From: an uncultured Vicinamibacterales bacterium
GTDB taxonomy: Bacteria; Acidobacteriota; Vicinamibacteria; Vicinamibacterales; UBA8438
Direction of reading: 5' to 3'
DNA length: 64,000 nucleotides
Assembly (NCBI GenBank): GCA_958295905.1
Contig: OY282382.1
Coordinates: 4,198,910-4,262,909 of the forward strand
Shown here piece by piece: positions 9,892 to 20,456 of the stretch. The notes beneath the pieces were generated by a model that worked only from the letters and a program-made list of their open reading frames with translations, was not told where the DNA came from and made no database searches. The translations under genes were made by a program, and so were the position numbers. Within the stretch, counting starts at the first letter, position 1, and each line of letters begins with the position of its first letter.

Positions 9892-11047
9892 CGCTGCGCG
9901 TCTGCCCACCGGGAAGTTCCTGGGCGCCCTCAAGAGCGCGCCGGCCACCGAGCTGGGGGCCAAGGTGGTGCGCGAGGCGGTCGCCCGCGCCGGCATCGAG
10001 CCCGGGCTGGTCGACGAGTGCATCATGGGCAACGTCGTTTCCGCCGGTGCGGGCCAGGCCCCGGCCCGGCAGGCGGCCCTCAAGGGCGGACTCGACGACC
10101 ACGTCGCGGCCCTCACCATCAACAAGGTCTGCGGGTCCGGGCTCAAGGCGGTCATGCTCGCGTCGCAGGGAATCGCGACCGGAGACATCGACGTCGCCGT
10201 GGCCGGGGGCATGGAGTCGATGAGCAACTGCCCGTACATGCTGACGCGGGCGCGCGAAGGCATCCGCATGGGCAACGCCGAGGTGATCGACTCGATGATC
10301 CACGACGGACTGTGGTGCTCGCTCGAGAACCAGGGCATGGGGATCGCCTGCGAGGCGGTGGTCGAGCGCTACGGGGTCTCGCGCGACGACCAGGACGCCT
10401 TCGCCGCCGCGAGTCACCACAAGGCGGCGCGGGCCATCCGCGAGTGCTGGTTCAAGGACGAGATCCTGCCCGTCGACATCCCGCAACGCCGCGGCGATCC
10501 GATCCGCCTCGCCTACGACGAGCCGGTTCGCCCCGACACCAGCGCCGAGGCCCTCGGAAAGCTGCGGGCGGCCTTCAAGGAGGGCGGCACGGTCACCGCC
10601 GGGAACGCACCGGGGGTCAACGACGGCGCGGCCGCCGTCGTGATCATGGCCGCCGACAGGGCGGACGCCCTCGGCCTCACGCCCATGGCCCGGGTGGTCG
10701 GACAGGCGGTGAGCGGGCTCGCACCGAAGTGGCTGCTGATGACCCCGGTCGAGGCGGTCCGCAAGCTGCTCGCCAAGGTGGGCTGGTCGATGGGCGACGT
10801 CGACCTCCTCGAGCTGAACGAGGCGTTCTCGGCCCAGGCCGTCGCGGTCATCCGCGAGCTGGGCATGGACCCCGACAAGGTCAACGTCAACGGCGGGGCG
10901 GTCGCCCTCGGCCACCCCATCGGGGCCAGCGGCGCCCGCATCCTGACGACGCTGCTCTACGCCATGCGGAACCGGAACGCCAAGCGCGGCGTGGCCACCC
11001 TGTGCCTCGGCGGCGGCAACGGCGTGGCCCTGGCCGTCGAAAGATGA
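9869..11047 (+). CDS. Acetyl-CoA C-acetyltransferase (thiolase)
   Basis: This is a biosynthetic-type thiolase that condenses two acetyl-CoA to acetoacetyl-CoA or catalyses the reverse reaction. The 392-residue length is standard. The acyl-accepting Cys88 lies in [12 protein letters not shown]. His349 lies in [14 protein letters not shown], the acid/base Cys379 in LCLGGGNG, and NEAF is in place near 315. There is no partner 3-hydroxyacyl-CoA dehydrogenase in the immediate vicinity, so its pathway (ketone body, isoprenoid or PHB precursor) cannot be fixed from context. Confidence 0.94.
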   Translation: MRESVIVSAARLPTGKFLGALKSAPATELGAKVVREAVARAGIEPGLVDECIMGNVVSAGAGQAPARQAALKGGLDDHVAALTINKVCGSGLKAVMLASQGIATGDIDVAVAGGMESMSNCPYMLTRAREGIRMGNAEVIDSMIHDGLWCSLENQGMGIACEAVVERYGVSRDDQDAFAAASHHKAARAIRECWFKDEILPVDIPQRRGDPIRLAYDEPVRPDTSAEALGKLRAAFKEGGTVTAGNAPGVNDGAAAVVIMAADRADALGLTPMARVVGQAVSGLAPKWLLMTPVEAVRKLLAKVGWSMGDVDLLELNEAFSAQAVAVIRELGMDPDKVNVNGGAVALGHPIGASGARILTTLLYAMRNRNAKRGVATLCLGGGNGVALAVER

Positions 11048-11134
11048 GCGTAGCGGCGCGGGACGCCACTCCCGCCGTCTGTCGACCGGGGGCTTCCGGC
11101 AAGGACGGCAGGAGGCCGCCGCCCGCGCGCGGAG

Positions 11135-12193
11135 TCAGTCATCCTGCTTCCAGAACGCGATGCCGCCGGCCTGCTTGCCCACGTCGACGGCGCCCACCCG
11201 CTCGCCGGTGGCCAGCCGGTAGATCTCGACGGTGCCGGGATCGGCCCCGGCGCCCTCCAGCGTGACGAACGCGAACTCGGCGTCCGGAGTCACCAGTATC
11301 CCGTGAGGGATGGTCCGGCTCGTCGGCGTGCGGGCGGTTTCCTCCCCGCGCTCCAGGTCCCAGAACCCGACCGCATCGCCGTTCTTGTAAGTGGCGGCCA
11401 TGCGCGTTCCGTCGGCGCTGACGTCGATGTTGTAGGGGCCGGCCCCGGTCTCGAAGGTCCGCTCGATGCGCCAGCTCTCCAGGTCGATCTCGAATATGCG
11501 CGCAACGTTGTTCCCGGTCACGTAGACCTTCCCGTCCGGCGTCGGGCGGGTCACCCAGGTCGGCATCACGCCGTCCCCGAGCGGGAGCCGGCGGGTGATC
11601 TCGAACGTGAACGCATCGAGCTCCACGAGCTCGAAGTCCATCATGTTGACCGAGTAGAAGGCCGAGCCGTCCCGGCTGAGGCGCCCCCCATGGGGCCGGA
11701 CGCCGGTCTCGACGCGGGCGACCTCGGCCATCGTGTCCACCTCGACCACCGAGATGCTGCCGGCCTCGAGCGGACCGTGGAGGTTGAAGTTCACGGCGAA
11801 GAGCAGCCCGGTGGGCGCCGACACGTCGAGGGTGGCGGGAAACAGGCCGAGGGTGACGTCGCCGACCCAGGCATCGGTGCCGGTCTCGTACTTGCGCACG
11901 CTGCCGTACGGAAACCCGTGGGCGATCGAGACGTACCAATGGCGTCCGTCCGGATCGACGTTGACACCGTGCGGCCCTTCGACCTCGGCCGGGTAGCTTC
12001 CCACCGCCACCGTCTTGACCACCTCGGCCCCGCCCGGCCCGTAGCGGACGATGGACACCTCGTCGTCCGATTCCGCCGCGACATACACGTAGTAATTGCG
12101 CCCGGAAGCCTCCAGCTCCGCCGGCGCCGCGCCGCCGGCCAGCAGCCCCGCCGCCACCGCCGCCGCACCCATCGTCCGGCGTCTCCGTGTCAT
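11135..12193 (-). CDS. Secreted YncE-like beta-propeller protein
   Basis: The 352-residue protein has a signal peptide (cleavage near residue 28) and about seven repeats of the YVTN/YncE type (for example PHGVNVDPDGRHWYVS, PHGILVTPDAEFAFVT). These fold as a beta-propeller in the periplasm. No cofactor or catalytic motif is visible. It is followed upstream by another secreted protein on the same strand (12365-14410) with a propeller-type repeat domain; the 171-base gap between them contains no gene. A binding or sensing role is likely but unproven. Confidence 0.8.
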   Translation of the reverse strand: MTRRRRTMGAAAVAAGLLAGGAAPAELEASGRNYYVYVAAESDDEVSIVRYGPGGAEVVKTVAVGSYPAEVEGPHGVNVDPDGRHWYVSIAHGFPYGSVRKYETGTDAWVGDVTLGLFPATLDVSAPTGLLFAVNFNLHGPLEAGSISVVEVDTMAEVARVETGVRPHGGRLSRDGSAFYSVNMMDFELVELDAFTFEITRRLPLGDGVMPTWVTRPTPDGKVYVTGNNVARIFEIDLESWRIERTFETGAGPYNIDVSADGTRMAATYKNGDAVGFWDLERGEETARTPTSRTIPHGILVTPDAEFAFVTLEGAGADPGTVEIYRLATGERVGAVDVGKQAGGIAFWKQDD

Positions 12194-12364
12194 CCTCCGG
12201 AACCTCGTGAACGGTCTGCGCGGCCGGCAACCCGCCGCGCGGACCGCGTTGGGTCCGCGGTTGCCCGCACCGACAGGCGCCTTGGCGGCGCCGCGTCCGC
12301 GGGCGGCTTGCGGCCTGCCGACGCCCCCGCCGGTCCCGGCGCAACACGATCCCGCGGCGGGCGG

Positions 12365-14410
12365 CTAACGCGGCTCGCCGACAATACGACCCGGACCGGT
12401 CCGCTCCCGCAGTTTCACGGCCCAGAGCCCGGTGTTCCAGTCGGTGAAGAAGATGTGTCCCTTGTGGGGCTGCGGGCCCCAGACGAACGGGGCGTTGGCG
12501 ATGTAGCCGTCGGGATCGGCCGGCACGTACATCGCGATCTCGCGGCCCTGCCGGTACAGATCGCCCATCAGCTCTCCGGAGACGTCGACGACCCGGAGCC
12601 CCCCGTTGTAGAAGGCGGCGTACAGCACGTCGTCCTCGATCCAGAGGTTGTGCGAGCCCGCCTCGGGCACCTGGTAGCGGGCCACCTCCTGCGGATGGTC
12701 CCAGTCGCTCCAGTCGATGACGTGGATCCACCCCGCCGCGCGCGAGGGGGAGCCGCCGCGCTGGTTGCTGTAGCCACCGTAGGGAAACGCCTCGTCGCCG
12801 GCGAACAGGTAGAACTTACCGGTGGACCGGCTCCGATACGGGAAGGCGGCGTGGTTCCATCCACTGGGGTACGCGTAGCGGCCCAGCTCCACCGGCTGCT
12901 CCGGCGTCCCGCCCCGGCCCCCGCCGCCGACGTCGACGGCCACGATCCCGTCGGTCCAGTTGGACGAGAACGCCACGCCGTCGCTGACCCAGACGTCGTG
13001 GATGCTGTGGCCGGGGGTGTCCAGCTCGAACCGCCCCACGCGGCGCGGATTGCGGGGGTCCTCGATGTCGATGACGTCGTAGCGCCGGCCGGCGCTCAGG
13101 GCGAAGACGTGGTCGTCGGCGATGAACACGTTGTGGACCCCGCCGGTGAGCTGGTCGGTGAACTCGGACAGCACCGGCACCCCCTCGCGCGGGTTGCCCA
13201 CGCCCAGAACGACGATGCCGTTCCTGCGATCCGACGCCCCCTCGCGGCTGATGACGGCGATATCGCCGTCCTCGGACACCTTGACGTCATTGACGGTGCG
13301 GGCATCGACCTTCACCTCGTGCAGCCTCTCGATGTCGGCGGGGTCCGTCACGTCCCAGATATAGGCGTGCCCGTCGGCGCCCCAGGTCCCGGTAATCGCA
13401 TAGTCGCGGCCGTCGGTCCCCTCCCAGATCCACAGGTCGGACGTATGCCGGTCGAGCACCCTGCCGCGTCCGACCACCTCGACCTCGCGGCGCACGTCGC
13501 GCCGGCCGATGGAGATGGTGCTGGCGGCGCTGTGGCGGCCGGTCGTGGCCACGACGGTGTAGAGACCGGAACGCTCCGCGACGAAGCGTCCATCCTCGGC
13601 AACGTGCGCGGCCGCGCCGGCCGCGATGATCCCCGGCGCGGTCCCGCCCCCCACCGCGAACCGCACCGGCACGCCGCGCACGGCCAGCCCCCGCGCGTCC
13701 CTGGCGGTGGCCGTGAACCGCACCACGTCGCCGGTCAGCGCGGTCGGGGCGCCGGCCCGCAGCTCGAGCGACGTCACCGGACTGGTCTCGACCTCGATGG
13801 CCAGGCGGTCGCTGACGCCCTCGGCGGTCGCGGTGATCTCCACCGATCCGGGCGCGCGCAAGGTGAGGAACCCGAAGCCGTCGACCTCCGCCAAGCCGGC
13901 GTCGGCCGACGCAAACGTTACCGGGATGTCCGTCCGCACGGCACCGACGACGTCGACCACCTCGACGGCCAACCGCGGCCGGGTGCCCACGTAGTATTTG
14001 GCCGGCGCGTCGGTGAACGCGACCCGCGCCGCGGCCGGCGGCGGCACCGTCACCGGCACCTCGACCCGCACGCGCGCCTCGGGGCGGCGGCCCCCGCCGC
14101 CGGGATCGGCCGGCACGAGGGCCACCAGGGTGAACTCGCCGGGCCGGTAGGCTTCGACCTCGCCGGCGCGCGTCACCCCGACGCTGCGCCGCGCGCGGGA
14201 CAGATAGATGACCGTCGCATCGTCCACCACCGCCCCGGACGCGTCCCGGACGGTGGCGGCCAGCGTCGCCTTCTCCCCCACCGCCAGCGTCAAGCGGTCC
14301 GGCGCGACCTCGAGCGTGAGCGCTCCGGTCTCCGCCTGCGCCGCCGCCGGCGCGGCGGCCAACGTCACGACACCGGCGAGCACCGCCGCCGCACATCTGA
14401 TTCCTGTCAC
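12365..14410 (-). CDS. Secreted Ig-like (Big) plus LVIVD-repeat protein
   Basis: The 681-residue protein begins with a signal peptide (about residues 1-25). Three Ig-like/Big-type domains follow (about 28-330), with signature strands such as LTLAVGEKATLAATVRD and VTFASADAGLAEVDGFGFLTL. The second half (about 340-680) is a repeat domain of the LVIVD kind (VIDIEDPRNPRRVGRFELD, VIDWSDWDHPQEVARYQVP), predicted to be a propeller. The GTG at 14410 has a strong GGGAGGAG ribosome site about six bases upstream. It is probably a surface or periplasmic binding protein. The ligand is unknown. Confidence 0.8.
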   Translation of the reverse strand: MTGIRCAAAVLAGVVTLAAAPAAAQAETGALTLEVAPDRLTLAVGEKATLAATVRDASGAVVDDATVIYLSRARRSVGVTRAGEVEAYRPGEFTLVALVPADPGGGGRRPEARVRVEVPVTVPPPAAARVAFTDAPAKYYVGTRPRLAVEVVDVVGAVRTDIPVTFASADAGLAEVDGFGFLTLRAPGSVEITATAEGVSDRLAIEVETSPVTSLELRAGAPTALTGDVVRFTATARDARGLAVRGVPVRFAVGGGTAPGIIAAGAAAHVAEDGRFVAERSGLYTVVATTGRHSAASTISIGRRDVRREVEVVGRGRVLDRHTSDLWIWEGTDGRDYAITGTWGADGHAYIWDVTDPADIERLHEVKVDARTVNDVKVSEDGDIAVISREGASDRRNGIVVLGVGNPREGVPVLSEFTDQLTGGVHNVFIADDHVFALSAGRRYDVIDIEDPRNPRRVGRFELDTPGHSIHDVWVSDGVAFSSNWTDGIVAVDVGGGGRGGTPEQPVELGRYAYPSGWNHAAFPYRSRSTGKFYLFAGDEAFPYGGYSNQRGGSPSRAAGWIHVIDWSDWDHPQEVARYQVPEAGSHNLWIEDDVLYAAFYNGGLRVVDVSGELMGDLYRQGREIAMYVPADPDGYIANAPFVWGPQPHKGHIFFTDWNTGLWAVKLRERTGPGRIVGEPR

Positions 14411-14920
14411 GGGCTCCTCCCCCACCAACGGGGCGGGTTCCACAACGACACGGCCGGGACGGCTGCGCAGCCCCCCGCGAAACCTCGGCGGGCGGTGGCA
14501 AGCGGCCCCGCTCGCCACCGCCCGGTGCGACGCGGAGTTCCATCACGATCTGCCGGGCAGCCGCCACCTCCGAACCTGCGGCGCGAACGGTCCATTGTAA
14601 CGCCGGTCCCGGGACGGCGAGAGTTCCGCGAGTCCCGCCGCCGGGCGCGGCAACCGACGCGGGCGCAGGCCGGGGCCTCGTGCCGCGCCGGCCTCCGTGC
14701 CGTCGACGACGGGGACACGGACTTGGCGGGGGGACGGCAAGAGTCCCGCCGCCGGGTGCGGCAACCTGCGGTCTCACCCGGACTCCTGGAAGATCCTGCA
14801 CCCTGCACCGGTCCTCCGGAGTGCAACATCCCGCGCACGCCCGTTCGGAAGCGAAAGTCGATGAATCTGTAACCTACTGATTTAACTATGGATAACCTCC
14901 TACGCAGCGTATATTTTCGC
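14411..14920. other. Long gene-free leader between a secreted-protein gene and recA
   Basis: I see no supported gene. Two imperfect direct repeats occur, near 14612-14655 and 14727-14767. They share GAGTCCCGCCGCCGGG and GCGGCAACC, and in both copies are followed by sequence of different kinds. The AT-richer stretch after 14865 leads into the recA promoter. Confidence 0.5.
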
Positions 14921-14949
14921 TTGACATGGATCTGGCACGATCCTAGAAT
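14921..14949 (+). promoter_or_regulatory. Sigma-70-type promoter of recA
   Basis: A consensus TTGACA at 14921-14926 is separated by exactly 17 bases from TAGAAT at 14944-14949, the best promoter match in the window. It lies 138 bases before the recA start, leaving a long leader. I cannot identify a LexA box with confidence. Confidence 0.75.
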
Positions 14950-15087
14950 GCCGTGAGCGTGACACGGGGGCCGGGCCGGCGCCATACCGCGACGGTCCAG
15001 GTTCCGGCCAAACCAGCACGCGGCGGTCACCCTGCACTTCATCGCAAATCGTCCAGGAACGACGAGCCGACAGGTCGAGAGGTATCC

Positions 15088-16152
<1,065 letters not shown>

Positions 16153-16164
16153 CAGGAAGAGTTT

Positions 16165-16202
16165 CCGGGGGTCTGCGCCGCAGAAGCGGCGCAGACCCCC
16201 GG
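16165..16202. terminator. Hairpin after recA, related to family A ends
   Basis: A 17-bp perfect stem (16165-16181 pairing with 16186-16202) with a four-base AGAA loop lies 12 bases after the recA stop. There is no U-tract. The stem contains GTCTGCGCCGC, the same core as the family A terminal repeat, so this is probably a repeat end co-opted as a bidirectional terminator between convergent genes. Confidence 0.7.
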
Positions 16203-16236
16203 CAGGACCGGTTGGGGAGGCAGACGCCGCCCCGGA

Positions 16237-17754
16237 CTATGGCGCCGGATACTCCATGGTGAACGGATCGGGCAGCGGAATGCGCACCGCGCCGCCCGGA
16301 CGCAACGTTTCGAGGGAGAACTCGGGCCGCTCGGGGTCGCCGGCGAGAATCGCATCGAGATTGCCGACCACGAGAATCGCCAGCGCTTCGGGGTCGAGGT
16401 AGCGTCGCGCCGCGTCCAGGACATCCTCTGCCGTCACCGCCGCGATGTTGTCGCGGTAGGTCGCCAGGTAGGACGGGTCTCGGCCCGTGTGCTCGTCTCC
16501 GGCGAACAGGCCGGCCGTCGACGCGGCGCTCGAGAAGTTCCGCGAGAACGTCTCCACGAAGTAGGCGATCGAGTTGCGCAGCTCCTCCTCCGTGACCGGC
16601 TCGCGGCGGATGCGTTCGATCTCTTCGAGCACGATCGCCGCCGCCCGCGCGACGGTCTCGCTGCGCGACTGGAACCCGGCCTGAAACACCCCGTCGTAGT
16701 GCACGCCCAGCCCGAAGTTCGAACTGGCGCTGTAGGCCAGCCCCTCGTCGGAGCGGACGCGGGTCAGGAGACGGGCGCTGAACCCGCCGCCGCCGAGAAT
16801 GTCGTTCATCACCAGGAGCTTGTAGCGGTCCGGGTTGTCCCGGGTGGTGCCGAGATGGCCGATCGCGACCCGTCCCTGATTCACGTCCGGCTTGTCGACG
16901 AGGTAGAGACCGGGGGACGGGGTGAAATCCGGCGCCGGCACCGGCGGCACCGGTCCCGTGCCGGCCGCCCATCCGTCGAACCGCCGTTCGAGCTCGGCGA
17001 GGATGCCGGCCGTGTCCACGTCCCCGGAGACCGCGAAGATGAAGTTGCCCGGGTGGTAGTACTCGCGGTGGAACGCCACCAAGTCGTCGCGGGTGATCGA
17101 CTCGACCGAGGATCGGGTCCGCGGCAGGGTCGAGAAATGCGCGTCGCCGCGCATCAGCCGCTGCCACTCCCGGCGTTCGATGCTTCCCGTCGCGTCGTTT
17201 CGGCGCTCCATCTGCTGAATCGCCTGCCGCTTGGCCAGGGCCAGCCGTTCTTCGTCGAAGCCCGGGTTTCTCAGCATGTCGAAGAAGAGGTCCAGACAGG
17301 CATCAAGGTCCCGGGTCAGACAGTTCATGCTGGCGCCGCCGGAGGTGGCGCCGATGCTGCTGCCGATCTGGGCGGCCAGGAAGGCGGCCTCCTCGTCGAA
17401 CTCGGCCGCGCTCATCGTCGCGGTGCCGCCGGCCCGCATCTGGCTCCCGGTCAGGCCGGCCAGCCCGATCTTGTCCGGCGGGTCCAGATGGGCGCCGGTG
17501 CGGACGGTCACCGCCACCGTCACGAGCGGCAGCTCGTGGTCTTCCACGGCGAAGACGACGATCCCGTTCGAGAGCTCGTGCCGGTGATCGGACGCCGCCG
17601 GCGGCGTGAAGTCGAGCAGTTCGTAGGCCAGATCGGCGGGATGCGCGGGAATGGTCTGCGCGCCGGCGGTCGCCCCCGGCGGCAGCACGCCGAGCGCCAG
17701 CAAGCCCGCGGCGCACGCCGCCCGACCTGTCGGTTGTCTGCGCAGGAGCATCAT
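16237..17754 (-). CDS. M16-family peptidase-like protein, non-catalytic subunit
   Basis: The 505-residue secreted protein has a signal peptide (about residues 1-32) and two M16 domains. The HxxEH zinc site expected near residue 95 is replaced by GLAGLTGSQMRAGG, so it cannot be an active metallopeptidase. The second half keeps the conserved RMGHLG-like strand (VAIGHLGTTRDNPD) and the R/Y-containing C-terminal domain of non-catalytic partners. It overlaps the active partner gene by four bases (ATGA). Together they resemble the paired alpha/beta M16 peptidases of Gram-negative bacteria. Confidence 0.88.
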   Translation of the reverse strand: MMLLRRQPTGRAACAAGLLALGVLPPGATAGAQTIPAHPADLAYELLDFTPPAASDHRHELSNGIVVFAVEDHELPLVTVAVTVRTGAHLDPPDKIGLAGLTGSQMRAGGTATMSAAEFDEEAAFLAAQIGSSIGATSGGASMNCLTRDLDACLDLFFDMLRNPGFDEERLALAKRQAIQQMERRNDATGSIERREWQRLMRGDAHFSTLPRTRSSVESITRDDLVAFHREYYHPGNFIFAVSGDVDTAGILAELERRFDGWAAGTGPVPPVPAPDFTPSPGLYLVDKPDVNQGRVAIGHLGTTRDNPDRYKLLVMNDILGGGGFSARLLTRVRSDEGLAYSASSNFGLGVHYDGVFQAGFQSRSETVARAAAIVLEEIERIRREPVTEEELRNSIAYFVETFSRNFSSAASTAGLFAGDEHTGRDPSYLATYRDNIAAVTAEDVLDAARRYLDPEALAILVVGNLDAILAGDPERPEFSLETLRPGGAVRIPLPDPFTMEYPAP

Positions 17755-19487
17755 CTCCCGTCCCCCTCCGCGGCGGCCCGGCGTTCGCGCAGCAGCTCCA
17801 GCACGACGGCCACCATGTCCTGATTCTCGGGCGGCGCCTGCGACGACATCTGCTCGAACCGCTCGATGAACTGCCCGATCTGCTCCGCGTTCAACTGCCC
17901 GATCATGGCCTGCATCTGACGAATCTGCTCCTGCTCCTCCGGGTCCAGCCCGGCGAGGCGGGGATCCGGCGCCTCGTCCGACGCCTTCCGATAGTAGACG
18001 GCCACCGCCCGGTTCTCCGGCTCGAAGTAGGTGTTGGCCACCCGCATGATGTCATCCGCGGTCACCGCCTCGTACAGCGGCGGGTCGGAGTTGATCGTCT
18101 CCCAGCCGCGGTAGGCGTCCCGCATCAGCAACGAGTACATCAGGAAAAAGTTGCCCTGCAACTGGCGGAAGGTGGATGCGGCGTTCTGGTTCTTCACCTT
18201 CTGAAGCTCGCGGGGGTCCACCGGTTCGGTCTTCAACCGCTCCATCTCCGCGTACAGCGCCTGCTCGACCTCCTCCGGCGCGTGCCCCTCCGCCGCCGTC
18301 CCCCGCAGCTCGAACATGCCCTCGAACTTGAAGCCGGACTGCCCGCCGGAGGCCCGGGTGGCCACGCCCTCTTCTTCCACCAGGGCCCGGTAGAGGCGCC
18401 CGGTCCGGTCGTTCAGCAACTGGCCGAGCACCACGAGGGCCGGCTCGTCGACGTGCCCGTCCGGCACCGAGTGGTAGCGGACCACGACCTGCGGGTTCGT
18501 CTCGGCGTAGGCGAGCATCCGCTTCTCGCTCACCTGCGGCATCTCGCGCGTGCGCGGCTGCGGCGGGAGCCGGTCGCCCCGCGGCAGGCGGCCGAAGTAC
18601 CGCTCGGCCAGCGCCTTCGCCTCGGCGGGGTCGAAGTCGCCCACCAGCGCCGCCGCCAGATTGTTCGGCGCATAGTACAGATCGAAGAACGCCAGCGCCT
18701 CCCCGCGGGTGATGCCCTCGAGGTCGCTCGGCCAGCCCACCACCGGCCAGCCGTAGGGCGACGACTGCCAGAACAGGGCTTCGAACTGCTCCTGGAACCT
18801 GCCGATCGGCGTGCTGTCGATGCGCAGCCGCCGCTCCTCGTGAACGACGTCGCGCTCGGCGTAGAACTCGCGGAAGACGGGGTTCAGCAACCGGTCCGAC
18901 TCCATCCAGAACCACAGCTCGAGCTTGTTCGCGGGCACGTTCACGAAGTACAGCGTGAAGTCGTAGCTGGTGCCCGCGTTCATCCCGGAGGCGCCCTGTC
19001 CCGAGTAGATCCGGCTGAAGTCCTCCTTGATGAGCAGATCCCCCTGCTGGGCGAGCAGCGCCTCGAACCGGTCCATCAGCGCCTGGTGGCGTTCGGTTCG
19101 ATGGGCGGGGTCGCCGGCGTCCTCGATCCGCCCCAGCCGCTCCGCCTCGAGCAGGGCCGCCTCCTCCACCCGGAGCGCCGCCTTCACCTCGTCGAGCTGG
19201 GCGATAATCTGCAGGTCCTGCTCGATGTTCCGGGTGCCGATGGCCGCGGTGCCCTTGAACATCATGTGCTCGAAGAGATGCGCGACCCCCGTGATGCCGG
19301 GCCGCTCGTAGACCGACCCGACCTTGGCCACCCACCCCGCCGCCACGTTCGGGTCCCCCGGCCGCGGCAGCAGCAACAGCGTCATCCCGTTGTCGAGCAC
19401 GACTTCCTCGACCGGGACCTGCTGCGCCGCCGCCGTGCCGCCGGCGCACGCCGCGGCGAGCGCCAGCGCTCCGACTAGTGTCCTCAT
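17751..19487 (-). CDS. M16-family zinc metallopeptidase, catalytic subunit
   Basis: The 578-residue secreted peptidase has a signal peptide (cleavage near residue 21) and the inverted zinc-binding motif HxxEH as HLFEH near residues 71-75. The distal zinc ligand Glu is probably in VVHEERRLRID. The PYGWPVVGW and YYAPNNLAAALVGDFD segments are typical of the family. A long helical insert (about 95-155, rich in E, R, A) sits between the two zinc motifs. The ATG at 19487 has GGGAGG six bases upstream and is preferred over one four codons earlier. It is translated just before the non-catalytic partner. Confidence 0.9.
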   Translation of the reverse strand: MRTLVGALALAAACAGGTAAAQQVPVEEVVLDNGMTLLLLPRPGDPNVAAGWVAKVGSVYERPGITGVAHLFEHMMFKGTAAIGTRNIEQDLQIIAQLDEVKAALRVEEAALLEAERLGRIEDAGDPAHRTERHQALMDRFEALLAQQGDLLIKEDFSRIYSGQGASGMNAGTSYDFTLYFVNVPANKLELWFWMESDRLLNPVFREFYAERDVVHEERRLRIDSTPIGRFQEQFEALFWQSSPYGWPVVGWPSDLEGITRGEALAFFDLYYAPNNLAAALVGDFDPAEAKALAERYFGRLPRGDRLPPQPRTREMPQVSEKRMLAYAETNPQVVVRYHSVPDGHVDEPALVVLGQLLNDRTGRLYRALVEEEGVATRASGGQSGFKFEGMFELRGTAAEGHAPEEVEQALYAEMERLKTEPVDPRELQKVKNQNAASTFRQLQGNFFLMYSLLMRDAYRGWETINSDPPLYEAVTADDIMRVANTYFEPENRAVAVYYRKASDEAPDPRLAGLDPEEQEQIRQMQAMIGQLNAEQIGQFIERFEQMSSQAPPENQDMVAVVLELLRERRAAAEGDGR

Positions 19488-19614
19488 GATGCCTCCCACC
19501 GCGGCGCTCTCCGGGCGCGCCCACAGACCTTCGGCCTCTTGACTTCGAGCCCCGCACTACGCGCCGGCCGTCCCGAGACGCCGACCGCAACCGGCCCGGA
19601 CATACGGTACACTA

Positions 19615-19645
19615 GGAATCCGCGCCGGGGAATGGCGCGGATTCC
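19615..19645. repeat. Perfect 12-bp stem hairpin related in layout to family A
   Basis: GGAATCCGCGCC (19615-19626) pairs with GGCGCGGATTCC (19634-19645) around a 7-base loop and is preceded by CTA. It lies between divergent genes, so it is not an obvious terminator. Confidence 0.55.
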
Positions 19646-19727
19646 CGGAGGTCTGGTTGGGCGGCGGGGCGGAGCCGCAGGCAACGTTTTTCCGGGACGG
19701 ACCGCACCACGATCGGCATCAACCGCC

Positions 19728-20456
19728 GTGCGCAAAGACCACGTCCCGCCATCCGCTACGCCGGCGCCGATCCTGCCGCGTTGGGTGCGCGCGGCGGACG
19801 CCCTGACCGGCCTACTCGGGGCGGCCGCGCTGCAGGCCGCGCTGTTCGGCGGTTTCCAGACACCCGGTCTCTCGGTCACCGATCCGTGGCGACCCCTGGT
19901 GTTCGGGTTGGTGCTCGCCGCCCTTCGCCACGGTGTGTTCCGCACGGCGCCGATGCACGAGCGTCTGTGGCGCTGGCTCTGCAAGATCTGGTTGACGGAC
20001 GAGGTGCGGACGGCCTGGACCCGCGCGATGGCGGCCCGGACGGCCCAGTGGCCGTCGCTGGACCTGAAGTTCTTCCGGACCCTCGACGTCCTCGTCCTGT
20101 CGGTGGTCTCGATCTCGTTCGCCGCGATCGCCCTGCTGGCCCTGAACCGGTTCGACGCGCGCATCTCGTGCATCGCCGGACTCCTTCTGGCCACCGCCGT
20201 CCGGTGCTTCACGCCGGCGCGGTTCGACGCCGAGCGCGCGTCGGCCGGCAAGCCGATCGCGCCCGTCCTCCTGCTGGTGCTCCTCACGGGCCTGTTGTTC
20301 CGCACCGAGCCGTTCCTGTACATGCACGGCGGACAGGACCAGGGCGTGTACGTCAGCATGTCCGCCCACCTGCAGCGTGAGGGCTCGCCGAGGTCGCGCG
20401 GAACCCCCGCCGGTCCCCCGTACGGCGGCTCGGGGTCCTCGGCCTCTCCCTGCTGA
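19728..20456 (+). pseudogene. N-terminal remnant of a glycosyltransferase-like membrane protein
   Basis: From a GTG at 19728 the frame encodes several membrane helices, then FLYMHGGQDQGVYVSMSAHLQREG. That stretch closely resembles the first luminal loop of GT39/ArnT-type membrane glycosyltransferases. After this the sequence changes abruptly (from about 20383) to a low-complexity read-through, and translation stops at 20454-20456. A full enzyme would be more than twice as long. The N-terminal helix pattern (ADALTGLLGAAAL..FGLVLAALRH) also resembles the N-terminus of the sulfatase at 52683-55463. I read this as a gene truncated by a deletion. Confidence 0.65.

Noticed and set aside
11303-14872. 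A very long plus-strand open frame opposite the two secreted proteins
   Set aside because: Low-complexity composition, spans two genes and their gap, no domain; an antisense shadow of high GC.
16237-17754. Pseudogene because the HxxEH motif is missing
   Set aside because: M16 peptidases commonly occur as catalytic and non-catalytic partners, and the gene is intact and coupled to an active partner.
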